NCBI GenBank assembly: GCA_003667245.1
Contig: RCNN01000016.1
Coordinates: forward strand, 1 to 64,000
Direction of reading: 5' to 3'
Origin: Heterostelium multicystogenum
Lineage: Eukaryota > Evosea > Eumycetozoa > Acytosteliales > Acytosteliaceae
DNA: 64,000 bases
Shown here: positions 19,886 to 29,755 of the stretch, one piece after another
How positions within the stretch are numbered: the first letter of the stretch is position 1
How the letters are laid out: each line of letters opens with the position of its first letter
Translations under genes and position numbers: made by a program
The notes under the pieces: generated by a model
Databases searched by the model: none
What the model saw: the letters and a program-made list of their open reading frames with translations, nothing else
What the model was told of the DNA's origin: nothing

Positions 19886-20599
19886 ATGCTGGTAAAGGCC
19901 AGCTTCACACCGATGGCAATCAGCACCGCGCCCATGGTGCGGTCGAACCAGTGCCATGCGTGCAAAACCGGCGCGTACGCGTTGCTGGCTGAACAGCATG
20001 GCCACCAGGCAAAACCAGATCGCGGTCGCCACGGCCAGGTACACGCCGTAACCGGCCTGGACCGCCAACGGCGTGTGGGGATTGATCACCACGGTGAACA
20101 GCGACAGGAAAAGACAGCGTGGCCTTGGGTTTCAAGCCGTTGGTGACAAACCCTGAGGTAAACGCACCACGGGCAGTGCGCTCGCCCGCTTCCAGGTGCA
20201 GGTCTTCTTCACTGGCAGGCTTGGCCGCTGGGCGCGAGGGCCTTGAAGCCGATGTTACAGCAGGTAGGCCGCCGCCGCCCATTTCAGCGCATTGAACAGC
20301 ACGATGGACTGGGACACGATCAAGCCGATGCCCAGCAGCGAATACCCCACGTGCAGGAAAATCGCCGAACCGACGCCCAACGCCGTCCAGGTGCCGCACG
20401 TCGGCCATGGGTCACGCTTTCACGTACCACCACGGCGAAATCCGGGCCAGGGCTGGCCACCGCCAACAGGTGAATCAGTGCCACGGTCAAAGAACTCGGT
20501 GAGGTACATGCACACTCCAGGAAGTAACTGATTATTTCATCTGATAGGCTCGGCAGATTACGCCTTCGAATCGAATCCCCGCCGCAAAAGGTACAGTTG

Positions 20600-21565
20600 A
20601 TGACGAACAATCGCCGCGCCGTCTTCCTTGATCACCCTTCCCTGGACCTCGGACCTGACCTCAGCGGGTTTGCGGGCACTCTTCAGCGAGCTGAGCCTGC
20701 ACCAGCAGACCACACCCGAAAAACATTATCGACGCCTGCAAGGCGCGCAGGTGGCCATCAGCAACAAGATCGCGCTGAATGCCGAGACCCTGGCGGCCTG
20801 CCCCGAGCTGAAGCTGATCCTGGTGACCGCCACCGGCACCAACAACGTCGACCTGGTCGCCGCCCGCGCCCACGGCGTTAACCGTAAGCAATTGCCAGGG
20901 TTACGGCACGCCGTCGGTGGCGCAGCATACGATCATGCTGCTGCTCAATCTTGTGACGCGCCTGAACGACTATCAGCGGACGTGCAGGCGGGGTTTGGCA
21001 ACAAGCCAAGCAGTTCTGCCTGCTGGACCATCCGATTCGTTGAGCTGGAAGGCAAAACCCTCGGCCTGCTGGGCCATGGTGAGTTGGGCGGCGCCGTTGC
21101 GCGCCTGGCTGAAGCCTTCGGTATGCGGTGATCCTGGGTGCGATTCCAGGCCGCCCGCACGTGCCGATCGCGTGCGCTGGACGAACTGCTGGCGCAGGTC
21201 GACGCGCTGACCCTGCACTGCCCGCTGAACGAGCACCACCCGTGACTTATATCGGTGCCCGTGAACTCGCCTTGCTCAAGCCTGGCGCCTTCATCGTCAA
21301 CACGGCCCCGGTTGGTCTGATCAATGAACAAGCCTTGGCCGATGCCCTGCGCAGCGGTCATCTGGGCGGCGCGGCGACCGATGTGTTGAGTGTCGAACCC
21401 CCAGTCAACGGCAACCCGTTGCTGGCCGGCGACATCCCGCGCTTGATCGTCACACCCGCGCACAACGCCTGGGGCAGCCGCGAAGCCCGGCAGCGGATCG
21501 TCGGCCAATTGATCGAAAACACTCAGGGCTTTTTCAGCGGCGCCCCGCTGCGTGTCGTCAGTTGA
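20600..21565 (+). CDS. D-2-hydroxyacid dehydrogenase (glycerate/hydroxypyruvate type)
   Basis: NAD(P)-dependent oxidoreductase interconverting 2-oxoacids and D-2-hydroxyacids. It starts MTNNRRAVFLDHPSL. LILVTATGTNNVDL and the substrate-side QGYGTPSVAQHTIMLLLNLV lie N-terminally. LEGKTLGLLGHGELGGAVARLAEAFGMR is the dinucleotide-binding motif, GAFIVNTA with GGLINEQAL follows, and the catalytic His lies near VTPAHNAWGS. At least seven shifts occur (near 20660, 20725, 20880, 20985, 21030, 21125 and 21235). About 318 residues, close to HprA length. Substrate assignment is only by overall resemblance. Confidence 0.8.
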
Positions 21566-21595
21566 TAAACTGCGCCCCTTTTCAAGGAGCAGACC

Positions 21596-22596
21596 ATGGA
21601 TCCGCGTAGTGAAGTACTGCTTCGCCAGGCCGAACTTTTTCAAGGCGACGTGCTGCTGGTGGGCTTGCCCGCCGATGACCTGCTGGGCCGCCTGCCAATG
21701 CCCATGGCTGGAGCTGGCACGCCGGCGACCAGGCCGCACTGGACGCGCGTTTTGCCGAGCGCAAGCCAGTTCGGTGTGAACGTGCCGAGCGTTCGTTCGA
21801 GACCGCGGTGGTGTTCCTGCCCAAGTCCAAGGACCTCACCGATTACCTGCTCAATGCCGTGGCGGCGCGTTTGCCCGGCAAGGAGTTGTACCTGGTGGGG
21901 GAGAAGAAAGGCGGCATCGAAAGCGCGGCCAAGCAACTGAACCCGTTTCGGCAAACCGCGCAAGCTCGACAATGCGCGGCACTGCCAGTTGTGGCTGGTG
22001 ACGGTGGCCAACGCCCCCGAGCCGGCAGAACTGGAGAGCCTGGCGCAGGTGTTCGAGGTGCCGCTGGCTGAGGGCCCGCTCAAGGTGGTGAGCCTGCCGG
22101 GCGTGTTCAGCCACGGTCGGCTGGATCGCGGTACCGCATTGCTGCTGGAGCATCTGGACAAGTTGCCGAGCGGTCACTTGCTGGATTTCGGTTGTGGCGC
22201 GGGTGTGCTCGGGGCAGCGGTCAAGCGTCGCTACCCGCATAACACGGTGACAATGCTCGACGTGGATGCCTTTGCCGCTGCCAGCAGTCGCCTGACACTG
22301 GCGGCCAATGGCCTGGAAGCCGAGGTGTTGACCGGTGATGGCATCGACGCTGCCTCCGATGAATCTGAACGCGATTCTGAGCAACCCGCCGTTCCACGTC
22401 GGGGTGCACACCGATTATTTCGCCACCGAGAACCTGCTGCGAAAAGCGGCCAAACATCTGGCAAAAGGCGGCGAACTTCGCTTGGTCGCGAAACAGCTTC
22501 CTGAAGTATCAGCCGCTGATCGAAGAGCATCTTGGGGTGTGCGCAATCAAGGCAGAAGGCCAGGGTTTTCGCATTTACCGTGCCAAGCGCGGCTGA
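21596..22596 (+). CDS. rsmC: 16S rRNA (guanine1207-N2)-methyltransferase
   Basis: SAM-dependent rRNA methyltransferase acting on the 30S subunit. It starts [15 protein letters not shown] after CAAGGAGCAGACC. An N-terminal pseudo-methyltransferase domain is followed by the catalytic domain with [20 protein letters not shown] (SAM motif I) and the NPPF catalytic motif in [20 protein letters not shown]. It ends [16 protein letters not shown]. About five shifts occur (near 21705, 21775, 21955, 22350 and 22500). Length of about 332 residues fits RsmC. Confidence 0.88.
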
Positions 22597-22639
22597 GATC
22601 TTTTTCCAAAAGAAGGCTTGCCGAATGGATTTTGCCTAG

Positions 22640-22800
22640 GCAGAATCCGCTCCGTCCTAGGGGAGTAGTCTCCCACGAGCGCCACGCTCGTCCGGCATAC
22701 GTCAACATACTTGGTCAACAGGCCATGGCGTATGCGACCCAGGAGTCCGCACAGACGGACCGGGGTTTTGACAAGACCTATGACACGAACACCTTACCCG
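22640..22800 (+). ncRNA. yybP-ykoY (Mn2+) riboswitch
   Basis: The 260-bp leader of the GDT1-type exporter contains the characteristic conserved element TAGGGGAGTAGTCTCCC (about 22660-22676) and the hairpin ACGAGCG-CCA-CGCTCGT. A GGCATACG/CGTATGC stem follows (about 22695-22735), leading to the second conserved part GCGACCCAGGAGTC and the GTCCG-CACAG-CGGAC hairpin. Sequence pattern, position and the downstream UPF0016 gene agree with this Mn2+-sensing class, which usually turns on expression when manganese is high. Boundaries are approximate; a covariance search was not possible here. Confidence 0.82.
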
Positions 22801-22856
22801 GGGCGGGAAGGCTGTACGTGTCAAAGCCGTGTCGACCCGCCCCTGGAACTTACCTG

Positions 22857-23439
22857 ATGCTGGATTCTCTGCTCGTCCCTACTGCAATCGTTGCCTTGGC
22901 CGAAATTGGCGACAAGACGCAACTGCTCGCACTCATTCTCGCTGCCCGCTTTCGCAAACCCTGGCCGATCATCGCCGGCATCGTTGCCGCGACCCTGGCC
23001 AACCATGCGGCGCCGGTGCCGTGGGGGCCTGGTTCGGGAGTTTCTTCTCGGATGCGGTGCTGCACTGGATCCTCGCGGCGAGCTTCTGCGCCACGGCGCT
23101 GTGGACCCTGGTGCCCGACAAGCTCGACGATGACGAAGCCAGCACTTCCCGCAAGTTCGGGCCCTTCCTGACCACGCTGATCGCGTTTCTTCCTCGCGGA
23201 AATCGGCGACAAGACCCAGATCGCTACCGTGATGCTCGCGGCGCAATACCGGAACTGTGGCTGGTAATTATCGGCACCACCCTGGGCATGTTGATTGCCA
23301 ACGTGCCGTGGTGCTGGCGGGTAATTTTGCCGCGGACAAATTGCCGCTGACGCTGATTCGTCGACTGGCGGCTACGGCATTCTTCATCCTGGCCATTGTT
23401 GCGGTGTACAAGGCCATGCAGAGCAGTGGCTGGATCTAA
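22857..23439 (+). CDS. GDT1/TMEM165 (UPF0016) family manganese exporter
   Basis: Six-helix inner-membrane cation exporter. It carries the duplicated family motif: [20 protein letters not shown] in the first half and, after correction of a shift near 23190, [16 protein letters not shown] in the second. A charged loop ([11 protein letters not shown]) separates the halves. Shifts also near 23018 and 23312. About 194 residues. The yybP-ykoY riboswitch upstream indicates a role in manganese efflux, as shown for bacterial relatives such as MneA. Confidence 0.87.
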
Positions 23440-23452
23440 ACGCAACCCCATA

Positions 23453-23573
23453 TGGGAGCTGGGCTTTTTGTGGGAGCTGGCTTGCCTGCGATAGCATCAC
23501 CTCGGTGCAACTGACACACGAGGTGCCTGCATCGCGGGCAAGCCCGACGCCCACACAAGCCGCCCCCACATTC
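23453..23573. repeat. Palindromic repeat, GGCTTGCCTGCGATAG variant
   Basis: Degenerate pair: GTGGGAGCTGGCTTGCCTGCGATAGC faces CATCGCGGGCAAGCCCGACGCCCAC around a centre with CACCTCGGTG/CACGAGGTG arms. It belongs to the same general family as the GAGCGGGCTTGCTCGCG copies but is the CCTGCGATAG subtype, shared with 33938-34030. Convergent genes lie either side. Confidence 0.8.
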
Positions 23574-23597
23574 AGATTTGCATTTCAGCCTTATAAA

Positions 23598-24413
23598 TCA
23601 GGATTTTTTCGCCTGCTGATACAACGGCATCACCTTCGGAATCGCCGCCTGCAACGAGGCGATCGGCTGTCGGAGCAGGGTGCGTGCTCATGAATTCAGG
23701 TGGCGAGCCTTCCGAAGCCTTGGCCATTTTGGTTCCACAGGGTAATCGCCGCGTTTCGGGTTGTAACCGGCACGCGCCGACAACTCCAGGCCGATCAGGT
23801 CCGCTTCGTTTTCATTGCTGCGGCTGTTGGGCAAGGTCATGCCGTAGTTGGCCACGGTATCGCCAGCGCCAGGCTGTCCTGACCGAGGCCGAACAACGCA
23901 CCGGCCCCCTGCTTCGCCATTTCGATACCGTAGGCCTTGGACATGGCTTCGCGGCGTGTTCACGCAAGGCGTGGGCAATTTCATGGCCCATCACGGCGGC
24001 GAGTTCGTCGTCGGTCAACTTGAGATTGTCGATCAGCGCGCTGTAGACAAAGATCTTGCCGCCAGGCCCGCAGTTGGCGTTCATCTCGTCACTTTTGATC
24101 AGGTTCACTTCCCACTTCCACTGCGCCGCATCCGGGCGGAAGGTGGGCGCCTGGGCGATCAGGCGGTTTGGCAATCGCCTGCACGCGCTTGGCGTTGGCG
24201 CTGGTCTCTGTCCACCAGGCCCTTGCCGCTGGCTTCACCCAGGTCTGCTGGTAGGACTGCGCATACATCTGGTCGACTTCCTGGCTCGACAACATGCTGA
24301 ACATGTACTGCTTGCGCTCAACGCCCACGCGCCGCCGCTGGTGGTGTTGACCGACTGACAACCGGCGAGCAACAAAGCCGCGCCCAACGCACATACGCCA
24401 CTGTCTTTTTCAT
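23598..24413 (-). CDS. M48-family metallopeptidase lipoprotein (LoiP/BepA-like)
   Basis: Envelope zinc protease. The N-terminus MKKTVAYVCALGAALLLAGC is a lipoprotein signal with lipobox LAGC. A Ser/Gln-rich stretch (MFSMLSSQEVDQMYAQSYQQ) follows. The catalytic zinc motif is LAAVMGHEIAHALREH, with the third ligand in NENEADLIGLELSARAGYN, and the C-terminus has EFMSTHPASDSRI. About 270 residues after correcting shifts near 24390, 24330, 24215, 23955 and 23770. M48 enzymes of this type degrade misassembled outer-membrane proteins; the substrate here is unknown. Transcribed divergently from the chemoreceptor. Confidence 0.82.
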
Positions 24414-24456
24414 CAACCTGCTCCCTGAAAACATGGCGCGTATCGTAGTCGGCCAA

Positions 24457-24477
24457 TTGTATCGACGCCAGATACAA
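24457..24477. promoter_or_regulatory. Inverted repeat TTGTATC-N7-GATACAA upstream of the M48 gene
   Basis: A perfect 7-bp inverted repeat with a 7-bp spacer, 44 bp upstream of the protease start. Additional GTATC/GATACA half-sites lie at 24440-24444 and about 24501. A closely similar arrangement occurs upstream of the small membrane-protein gene ending at 29743. Probably an operator; the regulator is unknown. Confidence 0.45.
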
Positions 24478-24663
24478 CAGACGTATAGCCACCTGATTTC
24501 AGATACATCCCACCTGCGCAAAAATTCACAAACGCTGGCAAACCATTCCATTTACGACATTCGCCCATCCGGCACAGCCATTTTGAGGTAATGGCCCTCA
24601 TGTCTCCCCCGCCCGCGGCCGATATACACAAGCAGCCAATCTCCCCCTGCGTTCGGAGCCGTC

Positions 24664-26801
24664 ATGAAGTTCAAGTCGATTCAATTTTCTGTCGCGGCAC
24701 TGGCCGGGGCCATTGTCTGAGCGCTGGTGGCGGTGTTGGTGCTGTATGCCTTGTTCGCCGGGGCGCGCACACAGGAGATGGTGCAGGAACGCACCCAGGG
24801 TCAATTCGAACAAATCATCGAGCAGCGCCTGACCGCACTGGCGCAAACCAGGCGACGCTGATCCAGCGCGAACTCGAAGCGCCGCTGGTGACGGCCAAGG
24901 GCCTGGCCACCGCCAACGCCCTGATGGGCATGAAAGGACGCCAACGGCAACCCGCAACTGGCGGTCTCCCGCGAACAGCTGATCAACCTGATCACGAAAC
25001 CGTGGTGCGTAACCCGAAGATTCTCGGCGCCTATATAGGGCTGGGAAGCCAACGCCATCGACCACAACGATGCTGCCTACGTCAACAGCCCGGTGGTCGG
25101 CATCGAAACCAACGGCCGCTTCCTGCCATGGTGGTTCCGCAATGCCGACGGCAGCCTGGGCCTGGATAAACTGGCTGACGTGGCCCGACCAGACCATCCT
25201 GTCCACCGGCGTGCGCGCCAGTGAGTACTACCTGTGTTCCAAGGAAAGCAAAAAGCCCTGCGCCATCGACCGGCCCCTACAAGGTGGGCAACGCAATGGT
25301 GATGCTCGCTTCGTTTATCGAACCGATCATGATCGACGGCACCTTTCAGGGCATCGTCGGCGCCGACCTGTCGGTGAACTTCATCCAGGAAATGCTCACC
25401 AAGGCCGATCAGAATTTGTACAACGGTGCTGGCGAGTTGGCGCTGATTTCCAGCAACGGCCGCCTGGTGGCCTACACCAAGGACGCCAGCAAGCTCGGGG
25501 AAAAGGCCAGCGACCTGCTGGACAGCAACGAACTGGCCAACCTCGGCCAACTGAAGATCGGCGAGGTGCGCGTATGACGTGGACAAGCAACACGGGCATA
25601 TCGAGCTGTTCCTGCCGTTCAACATCGGCCAGACGACGCCCGCTGGACCCTGCTCCTGCAACTGCCCCTGAGTGCGGTAATGGCCGACCTGCAGGCGATG
25701 CAGCACGACCTCGACGCCCAGCGCAAAACCGATATTTCGGCATGGCCATGGCCGGGCTGCTGATCGCCGGCAATCGGCTTGCTGGTGATCTGGCTGGTGG
25801 GCCACGGCATTGCCCGGCCGCTCAAGCAAATGGTGGCGATGCTCAATGACATCGCCCAGGGCGAAGGCGACCTGACCCGGCGCCTGACCAGTGATCGCGC
25901 CGACGAACTGGGGGCGATTGCCAGCGGCTTCAATACATTCCTGACCAAGTTGCAGGGGATGATTACCCAGGTGGTGAGTTCGGTGCAGAAGGTCAGCGAC
26001 TCGTCGGAGCACACCGCCGACATCGCGATTCGTACCAACCAGGGCGTGCACAAGCAAATGGTCGAGATCGACCAGGTGGCTACCGCCGTGCACGAGATGA
26101 CCGCGACCGCACAGGACGTGGCGCGCAACGCCACCCAGGCCGCACAGGCCGCCAGCCACGCTGATCAAGCGGCGAGCCAGGGCATGCAGATTGTGCGCGA
26201 CACCTCCACCTCCATCGGCGCCCTCGCCGAGGAAATCGGCAAGGCGGTCGGTGTGGTGCAGGCGCTGGCCAAGGACAGCGAGAACATCAATGCCATCCTT
26301 ACGGCGATTCGCGGGATTGCCGAGCAGACCAACCTGCTGGCGCTCAACGCAGCAATTGAAGCCGCACGGGCCGGAGAACAGGGACGCGGGTTTGCGGTGG
26401 TGGCCGACGAGGTGCGCAACCTCGCGCAGAAGACCCAGAAGGCCACCGAAGAAATCCAGGCCATGATCCAGCAACTGCAGCAGGGCACCCGCGACGTGGT
26501 GCGAGTGATGGAAGACAGCCAGAACCGCACCGATGAAAGCGTGGAGCACGCGGCCAAGGCGGCTCAGGCGCTGGAGACCATTACCCGGGCGGTGTCGGTG
26601 ATCAACGACATGAACACCCAGATCGCCAGCGCCGCCGAGGAACAGAGCGCGGTGGCCGAGGACATTAACCGCAACGTGATCAATATCGGACAGGTGGCCA
26701 ATGAAGTGGCAGGCGGAGCGGATGAGTCGAGCGCGGCCAGCGCAGACCTGACCAAGCTGGCGGAACAGCAGCGGCGGTTGATCAATCAGTTCAAGGTTTG
26801 A
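24664..26801 (+). CDS. Methyl-accepting chemotaxis protein with double-Cache sensor
   Basis: Transmembrane chemoreceptor of about 710 residues. The first membrane helix is [21 protein letters not shown] periplasmic dCache domain of about 260 residues includes [30 protein letters not shown] and [20 protein letters not shown]. Then come a second membrane helix ([15 protein letters not shown]), a HAMP domain ([20 protein letters not shown]) and a long coiled-coil signalling domain with the conserved hairpin [35 protein letters not shown]. The first 400 residues carry about ten single-base shifts; from 25779 onward the frame is clean. The ligand is unknown; related receptors bind amino acids or organic acids. 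Confidence 0.9.
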
Positions 26802-26808
26802 GTCAAGC

Positions 26809-26827
26809 GGCGCCCTTTCGGGCGCCT
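26809..26827 (+). terminator. Hairpin after the chemoreceptor gene
   Basis: GGCGCCC-TTTC-GGGCGCC lies 8 bp after the MCP stop. It has a strong stem but only a short T run (TTC), so it is a weak intrinsic terminator candidate; it runs straight into the next REP element. Confidence 0.4.
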
Positions 26828-26910
26828 TCGCGAGCAAGCCCGCTCCCACATTTGATCGCATTCCTTCAGTTGAAATGCAATCAAATGTGGGAGCGGGCTT
26901 GCTCGCGAAG
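26825..26910. repeat. REP pair in outward-facing (tail-to-tail) orientation
   Basis: CTTCGCGAGCAAGCCCGCTCCCACATT comes first and AATGTGGGAGCGGGCTTGCTCGCGAAG second, the reverse of the order seen in the other REPINs of this family in the window. The short centre contains TTGATCGCATT and AATGCAATCAA, extending the symmetry. Confidence 0.85.
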
Positions 26911-26934
26911 AGGCCGGCCGATTCAACACAACGC

Positions 26935-27555
26935 TCAACCCGGCGTCAGGCACTCCGGTCCATTCAGCTTCGGATCGTTGACCATATTGGCCAGCACCCG
27001 CTCGCGCAACGCGGTGGGTTCACTGGCCAACAAGGCCTGCAAGGTGTGCAGCGGGGTCTCGGGGTTCAGCCAGGCTGCCTGCCCCGCCGCATCCAGAATC
27101 AACGGTCGGCGCTGACTCTGCGCCGCCTGGGTCACCACCGCCGTACTCAACCAAACCTGCTCCTGCACCGGATACGCCTCCCAGATCGCCGCAAAGAACA
27201 GCGTGCTGCCCTCCCCCGGCGTCAGCCAGTACGGGCGCTTGCGCTGGGTGCCGCGCCATTCGTAGAAACCATTGGCCGGCAGCAGGCAGCGGCGCTGACG
27301 AAACGCTTCGCGAAACATCGGCTGTTCGGCAAGGGTTTCCGCCCGGGCATGGGCCGGTGTACGAGAGAGATCGGTCAGCCAGGGCGGCGTCAGGCCCCAG
27401 CGCGCCCGCGCCAGGGTGTGCTGGCCGTCGCTCAGGCGCTGGATCAGCACCGAGTCATTGGGAGAGATGTTCCACTGGGCCTGCTGGTCGGCCGGGAAGC
27501 CCGGCAAGGCAGCAAACGCGGGGTTCCAGCGAAACAGGGCATAACGTCCACACAT
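26935..27555 (-). CDS. SRAP-domain protein (YedK/HMCES-like)
   Basis: Abasic-site processing protein, 206 residues, uninterrupted. After Met removal the catalytic Cys2 (MCGRYALF) forms a thiazolidine crosslink to abasic sites in single-stranded DNA. The active-site Glu and the conserved ARAETLAEQPMFREAF and RRCLLPANGFYEWRG blocks are present, with the H-bearing region near the C-terminus partly divergent. It stands 37 bp from the end of the DUF2007 gene in the same direction. Confidence 0.9.
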   Translation of the reverse strand: MCGRYALFRWNPAFAALPGFPADQQAQWNISPNDSVLIQRLSDGQHTLARARWGLTPPWLTDLSRTPAHARAETLAEQPMFREAFRQRRCLLPANGFYEWRGTQRKRPYWLTPGEGSTLFFAAIWEAYPVQEQVWLSTAVVTQAAQSQRRPLILDAAGQAAWLNPETPLHTLQALLASEPTALRERVLANMVNDPKLNGPECLTPG

Positions 27556-27591
27556 GGGGCAACACGACTCTTGGAGAAACTGGCCGACAGC

Positions 27592-27851
27592 CTAACAGAC
27601 CAGCACGTCGGGAAAGCTGTCGGGTTCATCACGGGCAGTGGTTGCGCACCGTTGTAGGCGGTGATCAGCTCGCGGGCGTAGGCGGCCTGGTCGTTCTCCA
27701 CCGCCAGCGCCAGCAGGCCATAGATCGGCAGTTCGCCGGTACCCCCGAGCAAATCGCGCCCCACCAGGTGCGCGGTGATGCCCTCGCTTTCGAGCATGCC
27801 TTGCAGCAGCTCGCCTTCCATCAGGTTTTCCGGCTCGTAGATTCGCTGCAT
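27592..27851 (-). CDS. DUF2007-type small protein
   Basis: Small soluble protein of about 85 residues starting MQRIYEPENLMEGELLQGML, with ESEGITAHLVGRDLLGG and LPIYGLLALAVENDQAAYAR. This matches the signal-transducing-protein-like DUF2007 domain often encoded beside cysteine-rich CPXCG proteins in pseudomonads. One extra base near 27630 hides the true end (DSFPDVLVC, stop 27592). Function unknown. Confidence 0.8.
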
Positions 27852-27861
27852 GGGCGTACCT

Positions 27862-28041
27862 TTATTCGTTCTCGCTGCGCACGTTGAGCATCCATTCGTC
27901 GTCATGAACCTGCAGCTCGAAAACAATGGGCCGGCAGCACACCGGGCAGTCCTCAATATATTCCTGATCGCCCGCCGACAGGTCCAGTAGCGCCGTGACT
28001 ACCTCTCCACAATAAGGACATTCGTACGACTCCTCTTCCAT
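27862..28041 (-). CDS. CPXCG-motif cysteine-rich small protein
   Basis: About 59 residues, MEEESYECPYCGEVVTALLD at the start and EDCPVCCRPIVFEL later. The two CPxC pairs form a zinc-ribbon-like site. The ATG at 28041 is preceded by GGAG six bases upstream, better than the in-frame TTG at 28053. Encoded 10 bp before the DUF2007 gene. Function unknown; zinc binding is inferred from the cysteines. Confidence 0.82.
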   Translation of the reverse strand: MEEESYECPYCGEVVTALLDLSAGDQEYIEDCPVCCRPIVFELQVHDDEWMLNVRSENE

Positions 28042-28182
28042 CGCGGTCTCCAAGGTGACTTGTGCGTATAATCGCCGGTCTATTTACAGGGCTATTTTTC
28101 GTCCCGGCCAATTGCCCGGACCACGCCCTGATATTTATTGTTCCAAACCTTTACTTACCCTAGCCGTTTCTAACAAGAGAGC

Positions 28183-29350
28183 ATGATGGGCGAATTCGAT
28201 ACCATCCGACCTTACAACGACAGCGAAGTCCCGGCAGTGCTGGCCCGACTGTTCAGTGACAAGGCCTTTCTGGACATCCTGACCCACTTTCGCTTCCCGC
28301 GCTTTGCCGGCGCTTTCGGCTGGCTGCTCAAGCGATGATCGCTCATAAACTGCGCCGTGAGTTCGCCGGCGTCACCACCGTGGCCACGCTGCAGGACAAA
28401 GTCGAGTTTTTACGTCGACCACACCATCGAGCGGGCAACCGACGGCGTGACCTATACCGGCGTGGAGCAGTTCAAGTCCGGCAGCGCCTACCTGTTCCTG
28501 GCCAACCACCGCGACATTGTGATGGACCCGGCCTTCGTCAACTACGCCGTGTACCACGCCGGCCTGCCGACGCCGCGCATCGCCATCGGCGACAACCTGC
28601 TGCAGAAGCCGTTTGTCAGCGACCTGATGCGCCTGAACAAGAGTTTCATCGTGCACCGCTCGATCACCGGGCGCAAAGAGAAGATGGCGGCCTATCAGTT
28701 GCTGTCGGCCTACATCAACCATTCGATTCGCAACGACTGCCAGTCGATCTGGATCGCCCAGGCCGAAGGCCGCGCCAAGGACGGGGATGATCGCACCGAG
28801 TCGCGATCCTCAAGATGTTCCACATGAGCCGCAAGGACGAGCCGTTCGCCGAGGTCATCCAGTCACTGAACCTGACGCCGGTGTCCATCAGCTACGAATA
28901 CGACCCGTGCGACGCAGCCAAGGCCCGCGAGCTGTACATCCGCGCCACCACCGGCACCTACAGCAAGGCGCCGGGGGAAGATGACGTGAGCATCGCCCTG
29001 GGCATCACCGGCTACAAGGGCCGGGTACACGTCAACTTCGCGCCGCCGATCACTGAGGCGTTCGAAGACACCAAGCTGTTGGCGATCGAAATGGACCGGC
29101 AGATCCTGGGCGGTTTATCGGTTGTTCCCGGTGCATTACCTGGCGTACGCCCAATGGAGCGATGCCGATCCGCAATTGCAGGTACCGACCGCAGCCGAGG
29201 TATTTCCCGGCGGACGAGTTGGCCAAGGCGAAGGCAGAGTGGGAGCGGCGCTTGAATGCGTGCCCGGCCGAGCATCGGCCGTATCTGGTGTTGCAATACG
29301 CGACGCCGGTGAGGAATCAGTACCGGGTCAAGGCCGGGATTGCCCTGTAA
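28183..29350 (+). CDS. 1-acylglycerol-3-phosphate O-acyltransferase family protein
   Basis: Membrane-associated acyltransferase of the PlsC superfamily, about 385 residues. MMGEFDTIRPYNDSEVPAVL precedes the catalytic region YLFLANHRDIVMDPAFVNY, an NH-x-D-type motif, followed by RIAIGDNLLQKPFVSDLMRLNKSF and the substrate-binding WIAQAEGRAKDGDD. Shifts occur near 28335, 28410, 28790, 29115 and 29205. The C-terminal 80 residues (FPVHYLAYAQWSD, AEWERRLNACP) are specific to this subgroup. The acyl acceptor is not certain. Confidence 0.8.
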
Positions 29351-29377
29351 CCCGGTACCAGCAACAGCGCAAACCCA

Positions 29378-29469
29378 ATGTGGGAGCGGGCTTGCTCGCG
29401 AAGGCGGTGGATCAGCCAATCATGTATTGACTGACACCGCGCTTTCGCGAGCAAGCCCGCTCCCACAGT
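29378..29469. repeat. REPIN-type palindromic repeat
   Basis: AATGTGGGAGCGGGCTTGCTCGCGAAGGCGGTG faces its complement with a 25-bp centre. It lies between the acyltransferase and a convergent small membrane-protein gene. Confidence 0.9.
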
Positions 29470-29474
29470 TGTTT

Positions 29475-29743
29475 TTAGGGTGTTCTTACAATCGGGTTAC
29501 TAAGAAAGGACACCAGCAACGCCAGCCCCAGACAGGCAAACCCAACCGGTAGAACAGGCGATAGGTACGCTGCGTCAACACGTCCAGATACAGCATCGGC
29601 TGATCAATGGCACGCAGTTCGCTTTGCGCGGCAAGGCGGGCCATCGCGCGCTGTTCATGCAGGCGCGTGACAAACAGCAGCCATGCCGCCGGGCAGGCCA
29701 GTAACAGGGCAAGGGAATTGAGCAGTAGTGCGGTCAGCGACAT
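29475..29743 (-). CDS. Small two-helix membrane protein of unknown function
   Basis: About 88 residues. MSLTALLLNSLALLLACPAAWLLF is a first membrane helix. A charged segment (VTRLHEQRAMARLAAQSELR) and YLDVLTQRTYRLFYRLG follow. The uncorrected frame ends at 29486; removing one extra G near 29540 gives a second helix, FACLGLALLVSFLSNPIV, and a stop at 29475, which looks more natural. I do not recognise the family. A GATAC-type inverted repeat lies just upstream. Confidence 0.55.
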
Positions 29744-29755
29744 CGCAAACCTCGA

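Larger units (their letters stand above)
18588..20509 (-). pseudogene. LysE-family amino-acid/metabolite exporter, interrupted by an IS481 element
   Basis: Small inner-membrane exporter (RhtB/LysE type). It starts at 20509 (MYLTEFF) and after one extra base continues LIHLLAVASPGPDFAVVV, the conserved N-terminal block. Further blocks read from shifted frames are SVTHGRRA, GAVFTSGF-like NGLKPKATL and WHWFDRTMGAVLIAIGVKLAFTS. At least five shifts occur between 20490 and 19960. The IS481 element is inserted at the extreme 3' end. Without it the frame would run about ten more residues (from ATGCTG) to TAA at 18588-18590. The insertion replaces only the tail, so function may persist. Divergent from the hydroxyacid dehydrogenase gene. 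Confidence 0.75.

Noticed and set aside
25077..26861. 594-codon minus-strand frame opposite the chemoreceptor.
   Set aside because: Antisense to a well-recognised MCP signalling domain; no ribosome site or family.
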